A DNA stretch of 64,000 bases from Buddleja alternifolia (Eukaryota; Streptophyta; Magnoliopsida; Lamiales; Scrophulariaceae), in NCBI GenBank assembly GCA_019426215.1, contig CM033400.1, positions 27,450,568 through 27,514,567 of the forward strand, given 5' to 3'. Both the position numbers and the translations under genes were made by a program. Positions 45,188 through 57,788 of the stretch are shown here, in pieces. Each line of letters starts with the position of its first letter. Within the stretch, counting starts at the first letter, position 1. The notes under the pieces were generated by a model that made no database searches, was not told where the DNA came from, and saw nothing but the letters and a program-made list of their open reading frames with translations.

Positions 45188-46638
45188 CGCTAGAACCTAA
45201 CGTGCTATGAATAGCAAGTATACTAGTCGTGCGTAGTAATAAGTGGACAAAATAAGTCCGGGTTGTCGAACCACAGAGACTTGGATTTTAGCTTTAGATT
45301 TTCAATAAAAGAAAAGACAAATAAAGAAAATTGCAAGAATTGATTGAGTAAACGAAGGATAAAAGAGGAAACGGGCTATAGATTAAAACTCACGTATGAT
45401 AAATGACTAAGGCACATGCTACGACCAAATCTACTCGTCAATATATATGGGTTACTCCTCGAATCATTAGACTCCTATTGCTTTGGTGGAAACTCCTTAG
45501 TTAACTATTACCCGATGTCTCGGCTCATAATAATCCTATGACTAATTGACGGTTCTCTAAATATGTCTATACGAGAATCTAATCAATAACCACGCATTAA
45601 CGTTCTAGAGTTTCCCCGGATGAACCCGGCTAACAGCACCCGGAAATCTCTACCTATTTCTAGGAGCAATTTCACATTTGTTTCGGATGATGTGTTGATT
45701 CCTTGGAACCCTAATCTATCTTCTCTCGAATGACTAGATTAGGCAAGATAGCAAGCATATGGTGATCAAGCACATGATTGTGATAAAAGCACAAAATCAA
45801 CACACAAAGCAACAGGAGAATTAATACGAAAATTAACTTCACATATATTGATTTGTAAATTAGGCCTTCACATGGCCTTAGTTCCACAAAATCAGCTCAT
45901 CATCAATAAGTCAAGAAGATCTAGAACAAACATATACATAGTTATTAACATAAGCATGTAAATGAAATGCAAGGAAAACTCCCTAAGGCTTAAATGATGA
46001 TGAATCCATGCTTGTAGCTTCAATCTCTATCTCAATCTCCCTTCTTCCCCTTCTTAGAGTGGTGAAAAGATGGCTCCAATCTCAGAAAATGGCCTCCCAA
46101 CTCCAAAATTCCCAACCCCCATTCAGTGCTGAAAATTTCCATAAATAGGTTCCAAAAACGATTACGATGGCGCCCAGGCGCGGGTGAATCGGCGCCCAGG
46201 CGCGGCCGACGTGGCACTGCTGTCTTGGGGGAAAAGTAAAGGAGACGCCCAGGTGTGATTTCTGGCGCTCGGGCGCGGGAGGGCTCAAGCCTAGGCGCGG
46301 AATGTTTGGCGCCTGGGCGTGCGTCTGCGTAGCTTTTGTCTTCAATAATCGTCTGGCGCCTAGGCGCGGGATCTTTCATGCTTGGGCGCCGTGCTGCGAA
46401 ACTTCACTGGCCGGCTCCTAGGCGTGGTGAATCTCGCGCTTGGGCACCAATCTGCGAAGCATCTTGGGATGAACATGTTTAGTACGTCATTTTTCCGCCC
46501 TTTCTCCGTTTGCATCCATTTACAACTTTAAATCACTCCACACACGGATTAAACGCAGATGTGGCAAGAGTCAAGCGATAAATGAACCCAAACCATAAAC
46601 ATAACGGATTTCAAAACACGTAAAAATGGCTCTTATCA
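45188..46638 (-). repeat. 3' LTR of D1 (1,451 bp)
   Basis: The plus-strand edges are CGCTAGAACC (TG has become CG) and GGCTCTTATCA. It aligns end to end with 57789-59238. The array of palindromic words is at 46170-46447. Confidence 0.9.
46170..46447. repeat. 22-bp phased palindromes in D1 3' LTR
   Basis: Ten GCGCCTAGGCGC-type words start at 46170, 46192, 46245, 46265, 46287, 46309, 46356, 46378, 46414 and 46436. Most neighbours are 20-22 bp apart. Confidence 0.9.
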
Positions 46639-46693
46639 GCCCCCCCCCCCCCCACACTTATCAATTGCTCGTCCTCGAGCAATAAGAGCTATA
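46639..46693 (-). promoter_or_regulatory. Polypurine tract and stem-loop before 3' LTR, D1
   Basis: On the reverse strand a run of 14 G (46640-46653) ends one base before the LTR. Just upstream is ATTGCTCGAGGACGAGCAAT (46674-46693), an 8-bp stem with one mismatch to the D2 stem. Confidence 0.75.
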
Positions 46694-48330
46694 GGATAGG
46701 AAAATATCATCAAACACGGGAGAAACAAAAAAGAAAAACTACCTAACTCACTTTCGTAGAGTAGACGGTTGCACTTAGCGGGTGCAATAAGCCTTTGAAC
46801 CCTTGAGTTACCTCAAAGGACGAATTATAGTCTTGTGAAGGTTTGCATGCGATATACCCACAAAATCTAAAGATTTTCAACCCCGATCAATCAACGCAAA
46901 TCACTATGATTAATAATAAAGCAATGGCATGAATTCATCCATTTAAGCTCAGAATTACATTTATATACACGTCACACACTTGCTCATGTTACACCTTAAC
47001 ATCGAAAATACCATTCCAAGGGTGTAGTGTAATAAATCTCACGTATTATAGTCGAGTGGCATTCTTACCACTTTTCAAGCATTAATCCCATATCTATCAA
47101 CTTTCGATTAGTCACATGGTACGAGAATTGAAGAAAACTTCATAGCCACTAAAAATGCATCACTTTATCCACTTTAGGCTTTAACTTATGCAACTTTAAA
47201 CTCGAAACATTAGAGGCTAGACCATGTGCAATGTTCGATCCTCTTAGGCTTTCTATGACACCCTTGTAACGAGCTTTAGGCCAATAACACCCAAACTGGA
47301 CGGCTTTAGGGTATTAAGTGTATAAACACTCCTAAGGGCTTAATCGCTCGAGTGCAAAGGCCACAAAACCAAACTAGGTCCTTATTCACTTAACACGTGC
47401 ATTGGCTTGAGCTTAGCTCAAATTAGCATAATAGTACAGTATTCTAGGCATGGTGCTCTTCGCCCCCAGTATCTATTAAGCCTGACTTTTGCAGTCATAC
47501 CAATGTTCAACCTCTTTTATTCTTGACAAGCATACAAAGTTAACATTCTCAATTCATAACACATGTGAAAATTCTAGATTGATATTCCGGGATCAAGCTT
47601 TTAAGTGTTTCAAAATGGTTGTCCACTCAACTCCTCTACATTCGACTTATGTGCATATGTGAATCATCTTAAGGATAATCTAGTCTCGTTTAGGGTCCCA
47701 CAAGCAAGGAGACGATGTGTATAGTCATTAAAATCCAAATTGATAGAGAAATCATGCCATCGATTCAAATTAACCATTCTCAATGGATCAAGTGAAGGGT
47801 TAAAATTCTATCCAAACATTTAAAAATTTGCACCCGATTCACATGTAGAGGTACCCCCCCCCCCCAAAACTTGGACCAAAAAAATACATAAAACATGGAT
47901 AAACAGGACTACAACAGGTCTAGCATACCCCCCCCCCCACCCACACTTAACATGAACATTGTCCCTAATGTTCGAAAAATAAAGGAGTAAATTACACATC
48001 ACCATAGGGTTGCGGAACAGCAAACTCGAGTCCACTAAGGCAATTGAATCTAAGATTGGTATACACAGTGGAAGCCAAGCTATCAACACTACACAAGAAA
48101 CAGATGCTAGCCATAGAAGACGTGAAGTAATGGATAGAACGAGAAACGAAAATTGCTAACAACAACAAAGGCTAAAAAGAACAAACAGCGAAAATATATC
48201 AAGGCAGCAAATGAACATCACAAAAACTGAATAAATCCGACAAAACGAAGATCTAAACAACGAAACAGAACTAATATCCGACAAAAAGGAACAAGAAATA
48301 GACTAAACAATACAGCGAATCACCCTCATG
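46694..48330 (-). other. Non-coding 3' domain of D1
   Basis: There is no gene here. It matches D2 24180-25890 over most of its length. It has two further G tracts on the reverse strand (47854-47866 and 47928-47940) and the ACATTG-type inverted repeat at 47955-47972. Poly-C/G length probably varies between copies. Confidence 0.7.
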
Positions 48331-51158
48331 AATAAAACGATCAACAAAATCATCATCATCTCGCTGCTCACGGCCACCCTCATCCGTGTGACCACCCATT
48401 ATCTCATCCACATCAAGCATATCGTCAGTGCCCCCGCCAGGCTCAACAGACTCTCCTCTAAGAATGATAATTGTGAGTTTTACACATTTGAGAGGTCAAT
48501 AATTTCATGGTTTAGGTTCAAATATGTATGAATTTTACCACTTGTGGCTTTGATTTGTGTTTTAAATGAATTCAAGGTAAAAATCATAACAATAGAGAAA
48601 TCAGCTGGAAGAAAATGCAATAATTCTGTATTTTGGACGCAGAATCTGAGAACGTGTTCTTCTACAACATTGTAGATCTATGTCTTAGCTGCACGTGAGA
48701 ACTTGAATCACTTGAATCTAAGTTCTAAGGAAAACGTTATGAAGAAAACACTATTTCTGCGCAGAAGGAAAAATGCTACGGGCAGCTGGACGAATCTTAG
48801 AAACTTTTGACACCTAAAGACCATTAGTTGCCTCCTTTAATGATTGTAATGCATGTGTTGTGTGCCCCTTTCATTTATAATGCTGATAGTTGTCTACTTT
48901 TGGGCATGTGTAGTGTGGGTTTTTACTTATGTTCATGATGAACATTAGTTGTCTTCCTTTACGCATGTGCTATGTGTACCCCATTTGTATTCTTTTAGTG
49001 TATATTAGTTGTTATCCTCTAGTGCATACTAGTATAAATAGGGGTGTTGTTTCATGTCAAAATCACCCAACACACAACACAAAACACACTAACACTACAC
49101 TCAAATAGGATACTTTCTCTTACAACAAGAAGGAGAGGTTCGAAATTAGCAGCTAGAGAGGAGATTGGAGCAAAGAAACGAGCAAGACGAAGAGAACGAC
49201 GATTCAACACAAGTTCATCAATTATTAACAGGGAGCTTTTATTTTCAGAATATTTGTCTATGAATAATTCTATGTTTTTAATTGTTTTTCCAATTATAAT
49301 TATGAACTAAATTAATTAAACTAAGGCCATGTGAATGCCAATTTTATGAGTTTATATATATGAAGTGATTGTTCATTTTAATTCTATTATTGTTTTGTGT
49401 GTTAATTTTATACTTTTATTCCAATCGTATGCTTGATCAACATATGTTTGCTAATTAGCCTAATTTATTATTTGAGAGAATATATATTAGGGTTCAAAGG
49501 AATTAACACATCATCCGAAAAACATGAGGAATTGCTCCTAGAGATAGGTATAGATTTCCGGGTGCTGTTAGCCGAATTCATCCGGGGAAATTCTAGAACT
49601 TGAATGCATGGTTAATGATTTGATTCTCGGATAGATATATTTAGAGAACCGTCACGTAATCATAGGATTATTACAGCCGAGAGATCGGGTAATAATTATT
49701 TAAGGTTTTTTCCACCAAAGCAATAATAGTCTAATAATTAGAAGAATCACTCATATATATTTACAAATAATAAAGGTTGAAGCATGTGCCTTAGTTGCTT
49801 TCTCATATAAGAATCTCAATCAAATTGTTAAGTCTTAATTTTTACCTTTCTACTGTCAATTAATCAAAAATCTTTTAATTTCATTCAATTGCTTTAAACT
49901 TGTTAATTTAAAATACGAGTCTCTGTAGGTTCGACATTCCGGACTTAATATCCATTTTATTACTACACACGACCAGTCCAAAGCACCAGCTCCCACCATA
50001 TCATCCGGTTGAGGAACATCGGAGCTCGCAAAAGTAGGTGGCATAGAGTCGTCAAAAGGGCCACGACCCAAAAAGGCGTCCTGCTCTAGAAAGAGCTGAC
50101 GCATATAGGCACACCCCTCGCTCATCATAGAATGCATATCTGTACGCAACTGCTGTAAATTAGACCGAAGGGTCTCCACATCAGTCGAGGTGGTGTGGCG
50201 GGATCCGATGCCCCGAGTCGGACGAGCTCTAGACGGACGGGCTGAAGTTGGGGTGTCCGAGAAGGGAAGAGGAGTGCCAGCGGGGTCTGTAGTCTCGCTC
50301 CGAAGGGATCTGACACCACAGGTCGAACACAAGGCCGTAATGAGAGACGAAAAAATAAACCAGATCTTCTTCGGATTGGTTGACTCTCCTCTTTTCCTCA
50401 TAGCCTGTGCCGGGTCAACCAGGGGAAGGAACTCGAGACCAAACCTCTTGATATGCCCCAATAAAGTCCGGTGGATCAACCCCACAAAATTAATTGGTCG
50501 CTTCGTCATAATGGCGAAAATATAAGCAACGCTCGATCTTTGTTCAACTTCGACCTGTTAGAGCTTGGAAGGAGGTTGAAACGAATGAAGTCAAGCCAAA
50601 AAGCAGCTTCAGGTAGCAAGATCCGACGGGGTAAGTATGAATCCCCTTCCGGCCAAGTCAACCCCTCAGTAGCAATGACACTAAGAACCTAGTCGAGGGA
50701 CAGTGTGTACATCCTATCTAACTTGTATAGATCCAAATACCCACAAATCTGGGGAATTGTCATCCCGAGGCACGTACGAAGGGCAATGGTGTCAAAATTG
50801 ACCCGGTGATCCCTAACCTCGATAGTGTGGGCCTTCCAACTCGCTTTGTTAGTGATGGAAAGATAAGCCCCGGCACCATAGAACTCTTGAATCCACGGGA
50901 GTCGGATAGGCCACAAAAATAGTCCAATTTATGGAACGCAATCTTGGCTTTCACTACAGTCCGGGCACTGGGGGCAAAAGACCGTTCTTTGATAACTACC
51001 CAATTCAACAACCCATTGAAAATTAACTCCTATTTCGGGTTGGAGGATCGCGGAAGCGCCAATGGATCGTGTGGATCAGCTAAGGGCTCGGGAGCGGTGG
51101 AGGATCCTTCCCCAACCTTCTTTTTACCCTTTGATTGTTTAGAGGATGTCTTAGGCAT
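48331..51158 (-). pseudogene. Gypsy ORF3, element D1 (split by solo LTR F)
   Basis: The start at 51158 (MPKTSSKQSKGKKKVGEGS) corresponds to D2 22949. Matching parts: WIQEFYGAGAYLS and TCLGMTIPQ (about 50900-50740), then LDFIRFNL, MTKRPINFVGLIHRTLLGHI (50509 down) and a Ser/Thr-rich linker. It is interrupted at 49981 by LTR F and resumes at 48459 with an acidic, Gly-rich tail (EPGGGTDD, then QRDDDDFV). Stops lie near 50935, 50688 and elsewhere. No signal peptide or membrane segment. Confidence 0.75.
48465..49980 (+). repeat. Solo LTR F (1,516 bp) inside D1 ORF3
   Basis: It begins TGATAATTGTGAG and ends GACCAGTCCA, with no internal region on either side. The flanks are AAGAA (48460-48464) and AAGCA (49981-49985), a 5-bp target copy with one change. 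Its right third is homologous to D LTRs (GGGTGCTGTTAGCCG, TTCGACATTCCGGACTT), but the orientation is opposite to D1. It carries no palindrome array. Confidence 0.85.
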
Positions 51159-52120
51159 GTTCGAAAATTTCAGCAGCATAACGGTACCACAATCAACAAG
51201 CCAAAAACACCCACAACTGAACAACCAGAATCCGCCTCAACTGACAACAAATCAGCAACCCAAAAATAATCTCACCACACAATGTCTAAGCACAACAGTT
51301 GGCTCTATATGCAGAAAATAGAAGCTCCAAGAACGGAATCAACAATGGTCACAATACACTATACCCAACCGAAATCACCCCCAATTTTTGCATAAAGCAA
51401 CAAGAAGCCCCAAATTTTCGATTTAAAACCCAAAACTTAACTCTGACCACAACTAATCACCGAAATCTGGCCACAACGAGATACAACGAGCCAAATGATA
51501 ACCACAATAGAGCCCCACACGGCCAAAATATTCAGAAATTCAAGAGAGGCGCAAACCAATCACTCACTTTGTGGTTGAAATAAAGCAAATCTGACGCACA
51601 ACCGTGATCCACAATGCTCGGAGATATACAGTAGCAGTTCTGGTGGCGAAACTCGGCGGAAATAAGGTGTTCGACGGAATTGAGTGTAGAGAGAGAGAGA
51701 GAGACGATGATGATTTGACCTAAAAATTGACTGAAATTAAACTAAATACCTGTGCGGCACATGGGCGCGCGTAAGCTGGCGCCTGGGCGTGGTGATGCAA
51801 AACTCAAGTGGCCTTTGGTGTTCAGTCAACGCCTGGGCGTGGATGAGGCGACGCTCGGGCGTGAGTCGTGCCCGCGCCTGGGCGTGAGTTATGTGGCGAC
51901 TAGGCGTGAGTCTGCGAATGGCATTGCTAACTGATGGCGAGCGGCGCCCAGGCGCGTAAAGGAGCAGCGCCCAGGCGTGGAATCAGAGGGTTGAAATTTC
52001 AGTCTATTTCCTGCAACACAAAAAGAAAAACGCAACGATTAAAACCAACAAAAAGAGATGAAACACAAGGAAATAAAATAAACTAGCTAAAAACACGGAA
52101 AAACAAGAATGAAAAGAGAG
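51159..52120. other. Spacer between integrase stem-loop and ORF3, D1
   Basis: There is no gene here. It includes an AG run at 51690-51703 and the palindrome array at 51757-51978. It corresponds to D2 22063-22948. Confidence 0.6.
51757..51978. repeat. Palindromic-word array in post-integrase spacer, D1
   Basis: Units start at 51757, 51779, 51829, 51851, 51874, 51896, 51944 and 51967. Steps within groups are 22-23 bp. Confidence 0.88.
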
Positions 52121-52138
52121 CTTGGGTTGCCTCCCAAG
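52121..52138 (-). promoter_or_regulatory. Conserved stem-loop after integrase, D1
   Basis: The reverse strand reads CTTGGG-AGGCAA-CCCAAG, as in D2, 42 bp past the integrase stop. Confidence 0.75.
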
Positions 52139-52180
52139 AAGCACTAGTTTATAGTCGGTAGCTCGACTTGAGACATAAGA

Positions 52181-55100
52181 TCATGGAGGATCTTTGAGGC
52201 GGATGGACACCTTGTCCCGTGGTCCATCAATCCCCATATAAGGCTTCAATCTTTGAGCATTTGTCATGAAGGTTTGCCTAGTGTCCATTGTGAGCTCGAC
52301 GGCACCCGAGGGATATACGTGGGTTATAAGAAATGGGCCAGACCACCGTGACTTGAGCTTCCCGGGAAAAAGTCAGAATCGAGAGTTGTAAAGGAGAACT
52401 CTCTCTCCTTCTTGAAACTTGCGGGGAAGAATGTGTTTGTCATGCGACATTTTTGTGCGTTCCTTGTAAAGTTTAGCATTCTCATAAGCTTGGTGGCGCC
52501 ATTCCTCGAGCTCATGTAATTAGAGCAATCGATGTGTACCTACAAGTGTAGAATCGAAATTGAGAAATTTGATAGCCCAAAAGGCACGATGCTCAAGCTC
52601 AACCGGTAAATGACATGCCTTTCCAAAAACGAGGCGATAAGGGGACATGCCAATTGGGGTTTTAAACGCGGTCCTATAAGCCCATAAGGCGTCATCTAGC
52701 TTAAGAGACCAATCTTTCCTAGATGCATTGACCGTTTTTTCAAGAATGCGTTTAATTTCCCTATTAGACACCTCCACTTGCCCACTTGTTTGAGGGTGGT
52801 AAGGAGTTGAAATTTTATGCCTTACCCCGTACTTTTTCAATAAGTGTTCGAATTGCTTGTTGCAAAAATGGGTGCCCCCATCACTAACGATTGCTCTAGG
52901 GTTTCTGAAACGAGAGAAAATTCTTTTCCTTAAAAATCGCGTAACCACCCGAGCATCGTTAGTGGGTAAAGCCTCGGCTTCAACCCATTTAGAGACGTAG
53001 TCGACCGCAACAAGAATATACTTATTTGAACAAGAACTCGGGAAAGGTCCCATGAAATCAATACCCCAGACATCAAATAACTCACACTCAAGCATGTTAT
53101 TCAAAAGCATTTCATGTCTTTTAGAGATATTACCCGTTCGTTGGCACTTATCACAAGATTGGACATACAAAAATGCATCTTTAGAGAGTGTGGGCCAAAA
53201 GAACCCTGATTGGAGTACCTTAGCCACTGTTTTAGAAGGACCAAAATGGCCACCTACCGACATGTCATGGCAATGAGCTAGAACCGATGTTATTTCTTCC
53301 TCGGGAATACATCTTCGAATTAGGCCATCTGGACAAATCTTAAATAGATATGGTTCATCCCACAAGTATTGCTTCACATTAAATAAGAATTTCTTCTTTT
53401 GATGAAAAGTAATATCCGGAGGAAGAACTCTCGTGACAAGGTGATTTGCAAAATTGGCATAGCAAGGAGTGTCGTTATGAAGAATAGCATACAATTGCTC
53501 ATCGGGGAACTCCTCACAAATTGGTTTATCATGCATGCACTCGGGGGTAGGGGTCTCTATTCTAGACAAATGGTTGGCAACCACATTTTCCACTCCTTTC
53601 TTATCCTTGATTTCTATGTCAAATTCTTGGAGAAGCAAAATCCACCTAATAAGTCTAGGTTTGGCATCCTTTTTGGCAAGCAAATACTTAAGGGCGGAGT
53701 GATCAGTGTACACAATCACCTTGTTCAAAACGAGATAGGAGTGGAATTTATCAAATGCAAATACTATAGCTAGTAACTCTTTTCGGTGGTTGCGTAATTC
53801 ATTTGCGCCTCATTAAGAGTTTTGCTAGCATAATAAATGGTTTGAAATACCTTCCCCTTTCGTTGGCCAAGTACCGCCCCCACAGCGGTGTCGCTAGCAT
53901 CACACATTAACTCAAATTGTAAGCTCCAATCTGGAGGTGCCATGATGGGGGCGGATATCAACCGCTCCTTCAAAGTTAGGAATGTCTGCATGCAAGAAGA
54001 GTCGAAATCAAACGGTGCATCTTTAATAAGTAAGTTAGACAATGGTTTTGCAATTTTGGAAAAAATCAAGATAAACCGGCATGCCCAAGGAAACTCCTCA
54101 CGGCCTTAACCGAGGTAGGAGGAGGAAGTTTCTCTATGACCTCAATCTTTGCTTGGTCTACTTCAATCCCTCTATGAGAGACCTTGTGACCTAGCACAAT
54201 CCCTTCCCGAACCATGAAATGGCATTTCTCCCAATTTAAAACAAGATTGGTTTCCTCATAACGTTTCAAAACATGGGTCAAATGATCTAGACATGCATTA
54301 AAAAATGTTACAAAAACAGAAAAATCGTCCATGAAAATCTCAAGGAACTCCTCGACCATATCATGAAAAATTGCCATCATGCATCTTTGAAAGGTGGCCG
54401 GAGCATTACATAAACCAATTGGCATCCTTCTATAAGCAAATGTGCCATAAGTACAAGTTAAAGTCATTTTCTCTTGGTCCTCGGGATCTATGGCAATTTG
54501 ATTATAGCCGGAGTAACCATCGAGAAAACAATAGAAATCGTGCCCGGCTAACCTTTCGAGCATTTGGTCGATGAAAGGGAGGGGGAAATGGTCTTTCCGG
54601 GTGGCATCATTTCACTTCCGACAATCGATGCATACACGCCACCCGGTAAGCATACGTGTGGGAATTAATTCATCGTTTGCATTTTTAATCACAGTTATGC
54701 CTCTTTTCTTAAGAACTACATGAGTAGGACTTATCCATGCACTATCAGAGATAGGGTAGATTATACCTGCGTCGAGCAACTTAATAACCTCTTTCTTTAC
54801 TACCTCTTGTATTTGTGGATTGGACCTCCTTTGTGGTTGACGTGTAGGCTTGGCGGAGTCCTCCATGAGTATTTTGTGCATGCAAATAGCGGGGCTAATG
54901 CCTTTAATGTCCGCAATTGCCCAGCCGAAAGCTTTCTTGTTGGCCCTCAAAACTCCCACGAGTTGCTCCTCTTGTTCCCCTGTCAAAGAAGATGAGATAA
55001 TTAAAAGCAGTGTCTTATTATCATTTAAAAACACGTATTTCAAATGTAAAGGCAACGGTTTAAGCTCAAGGGTAGGGGCCTCTTCAATGGAAGGGCGGGG

Positions 55101-55772
55101 AGGAGCCGAAAGTGATCGCTCTAACTTTTCAACCCCCATTACATGGTAAGGAAGTTGCTTTTCTAGTCCACAAACAATTTCCAATTTCTCCTCACTCGCC
55201 GAATCGACATCTATGGATTGCAAAAGACATGCCTCTAGCGGGTCATCTACCTTGTGTTCCTGAGATGTCTCACCAATCAAAGTGTCAAATGCATCGATAC
55301 GTAAGCATGAATCATGATCATATGGATGTTTAAGCACTTTAAATACATCAAATATAACCTTTTCGTCACCCACATGAAGAGTTAACTTACCATCGGCGAC
55401 GTCTATGATTGCCTTACCCGTGGCGAGGAAGGGTCTCCCTAGAATCAATGGTACTTCCACATCCTTTTCCATGTCGAGCACCACGAAATCTATCGGAAAG
55501 TAAAATTTGTCCACTTGCACAATTACATCTTCAATGATGCCCTTCGGATGCTTAATTGAACGGTCCGCCAATTATAAGGATATCGAGGTAGGTTTGTGCT
55601 TCCCTAGACCGAGCTTCTTGAAGATAGAGAAGGGGAGGAGATTGATACTTGCTCCTGAATCGCAAAGAACCTTGTCAAAAGTAAGATCACCAATAGTGCA
55701 TGGTATGGTAAGGCTCCCGGGGTCTTTGAGCTTGCGAGGCAATTTGTTGAGTAAGACGGCCGAGCACTCCAC
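52181..55772 (-). pseudogene. Gypsy pol, element D1 (protease, RT, RNase H, integrase)
   Basis: In order: protease with CDSGASINLLPF (about 55660) and PLILGRPFLATG (about 55430); RT with WISPTHVVLKK, then DGYSGYNQIAI, FMDDFSVF (active-site Asp pair present, about 54325) and IVLGHKVSHRGIEV; RNase H with MCDASDTAVGAVLGQ (about 53905) and [15 protein letters not shown]; integrase with zinc-binding [12 protein letters not shown] and CDKC, then [18 protein letters not shown] and GQVEVSNRE (Asp, Asp, Glu present, about 53040-52760), and a C-terminal domain ending at 52181. Lesions: TAA at about 55573, TGA at 54612, a small deletion near 54070, a frameshift near 53765, TAA at 52519. All catalytic residues checked are still there. 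Confidence 0.93.
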
Positions 55773-55799
55773 GGTTAAGCAAACAGTTTCGTTTTCCTC

Positions 55800-57534
55800 C
55801 TATTTTTGCTTGTTGGAGAGAATATCCTTGAAAAACTTCACATAGTTCGGCATTTGCAAAATAGCATCCACCAAAGGAATATTGACCTTCACCTCACGAA
55901 GAATAGATAGAATACGGAGAAAACTCGGATCCATCTCCTTTTTTTTCTTCTTCTGTGCATTTGGGAAGGGAAGACGGATCTCAATAGAAGGAGAAAACGC
56001 TGGACTCGAAGAGCTAGAACCTGAAGAGACAGGGAACGGCGCCTGGGCACTGGTACCGGCGCCTGCGCGTTGAACATCCGGGGCTTGGGCGTGTATATCC
56101 TCGCGCTCGGGCGCAGATGTGTGAAGCATTTCCTGCTGCTGGGTCATGTCTGGGGCCTGGGCGCCATCTGAAGCACGCCTAGGCGCCGATGTGCTAAGCG
56201 AATTTTCAGAACTAGAGTTCACCGGTGCCTGGGCGCGTATAACCTCGCGCTCGGGCGCGGGAATGCTGACAGGATCACATTCAACTTGTTTCCCACTTCT
56301 CAAAGATATGGCGTGGCATTGTTCTTTCGGGTTCTTTTCCGTGTCACTTGGTAGAGTCCCCGGGGCTCTACCATTTACTGCGGAGGAGATTTGCCCTATT
56401 TGTGTCCTCAAATCCTTCATCTCCATGAACATGTCTTTCATCATGTTCCGGAGTTCATTGATCGACGTGTCCAATTTCCTTATATGATCATTGAGTCGCT
56501 CGTCGACAGTAGGAGGTCGTGCTTGCCCTTGCCCTTGCTCTTGCCCTTGTACATTGGGATTGCCTTGCCTCGGAGACGGGTTGTTGAAAGGAGGCCTCAG
56601 GGGTTGGTAGATGCCCGATTGTGCGTTTGGTGCGGGGTTCGAATGGAATGTGAAAATTCAACCGTTGTCGATTGTGATTCCCAACAAAGTTCACGTCTAC
56701 AACCTCCGGTTCCGAGGCACCCACTTCTTCTAAGTCTTGAACACACGCAACTCTTCGATTTGGTGGAGGAGTCTTGTCATCATCTTTGGGGTATAGCTCA
56801 TCCTCCCTTGCCATTTGCTCAAGTTTCATCCACACGGTTCTACTATCGAGGCCCAAAAGGTCACCACCGGCTCCCACATTGAGACGGTGGCGAATCCGAG
56901 ATCGTACTCCATTGTAGAAATGTTGCACTTGCTCATCTCGGGTATAATTGTGACCGGGGCACTTCCGTAGCATACTCTTATACCTTGCCCACGTGGATGC
57001 TAAGGACTCGTTCCTTGATTGTTTGAACCCCTTAATCTCGCTTCTAAGCTCGTTGATTTTTTATGGAAAGAAGAATTTATTAAGAAACTCATCCACGAGA
57101 TCGTCCCATGTTCCAATCGATTGAGGGGGCAATGACTTGTACCAAAGAGTAGCCTCATCTTTTAAAGAGAAATGAAATGGTCGGAGGCGAATGGCATCAA
57201 TATCTCTTGGGTTGAATTGCATGGTCGAGATCACAGTCTCAAAGTGATCAAGGTGGTCATGAGGTGAGTCCCTTGAGTCACCATAAAATGGCTTCGCTTG
57301 CACCATCCCGAACATATAAGAGGGAATGTGGAAATTAGGAGTAGAAAATTCTGGAAAGATAACGGGTCCCGGAGTAGAGTGTACCCGTGGTGGTTGATTA
57401 CCGCGAACCGATTGAGGAGGCGTTGGAGGTGCCGGTTGCATAGCTTGGAATAGGTTTTGCAACCATTCCCTACTCTCCGGAAGATTCATATCGGGAAAGT
57501 TCCCATTTGGAATAGGATCGAAGTTGTGGGCCAT
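55800..57534 (-). pseudogene. Gypsy gag, element D1
   Basis: It starts at 57534 (MAHNFDPIPNG). Retrotrans_gag motifs: FETVISTMQFNPRDIDAIRL and FSLKDEATLWYKSLP (about 57270-57090). After a TAA at about 57060 come RKCPGHNYTRDEQVQHFYNG and WMKLEQMAREDELYP (56973-56790). A frameshift follows near 56640, then a linker (56474-55800) with alternating SAPERE and HAQAPD words and a coiled-coil-like C-terminus. No CCHC knuckle is seen. The linker words come from the palindrome array read in two frames. Confidence 0.85.
56039..56258. repeat. 22-bp phased palindromes in D1 gag linker
   Basis: GCGCCTGGGCGC-type units start at 56039, 56059, 56081, 56103, 56135, 56153, 56175, 56225 and 56247. The common step of 22 bp shifts the frame by one, so neighbouring units encode different peptides. 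Confidence 0.88.
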
Positions 57535-57760
57535 TTCTCGAGCTCATCTACTAGCCCTAAGAACGCGTTCTATTTCTGGCTCGAAATCGTATAATGGCTG
57601 GTTGGAGGAGCGGGTCATGCACCACAACCCAACCTATCAATAAAACAAGAGAAACAAAATTAGACTAATACGAAAAGTAAAATAAAAGCAAGAAGTAAAC
57701 ACAACTAAGAATTATGAAAACGTAAAATGAAAATCAAAAACTGAAAAAAAATAAACAAGT

Positions 57761-57777
57761 CCCCGGCAACGGCGCCA
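57761..57777 (-). other. PBS of D1, tRNA-Asp type
   Basis: The plus strand reads CCCCGGCAACGGCGCCA, equal to the 3' end of plant tRNA-Asp including CCA as I know it. On the element strand this is TGGCGCCGTTGCCGGGG, the PBS typical of Athila/Tat-group elements. Confidence 0.88.
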
Positions 57778-57788
57778 AAAACTTGACA

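Noticed and set aside
57761..57777. tRNA-Asp gene
   Set aside because: Only the last 17 bases of the tRNA are present, next to an LTR edge, so it is a primer-binding site. No cloverleaf or A/B box is present.
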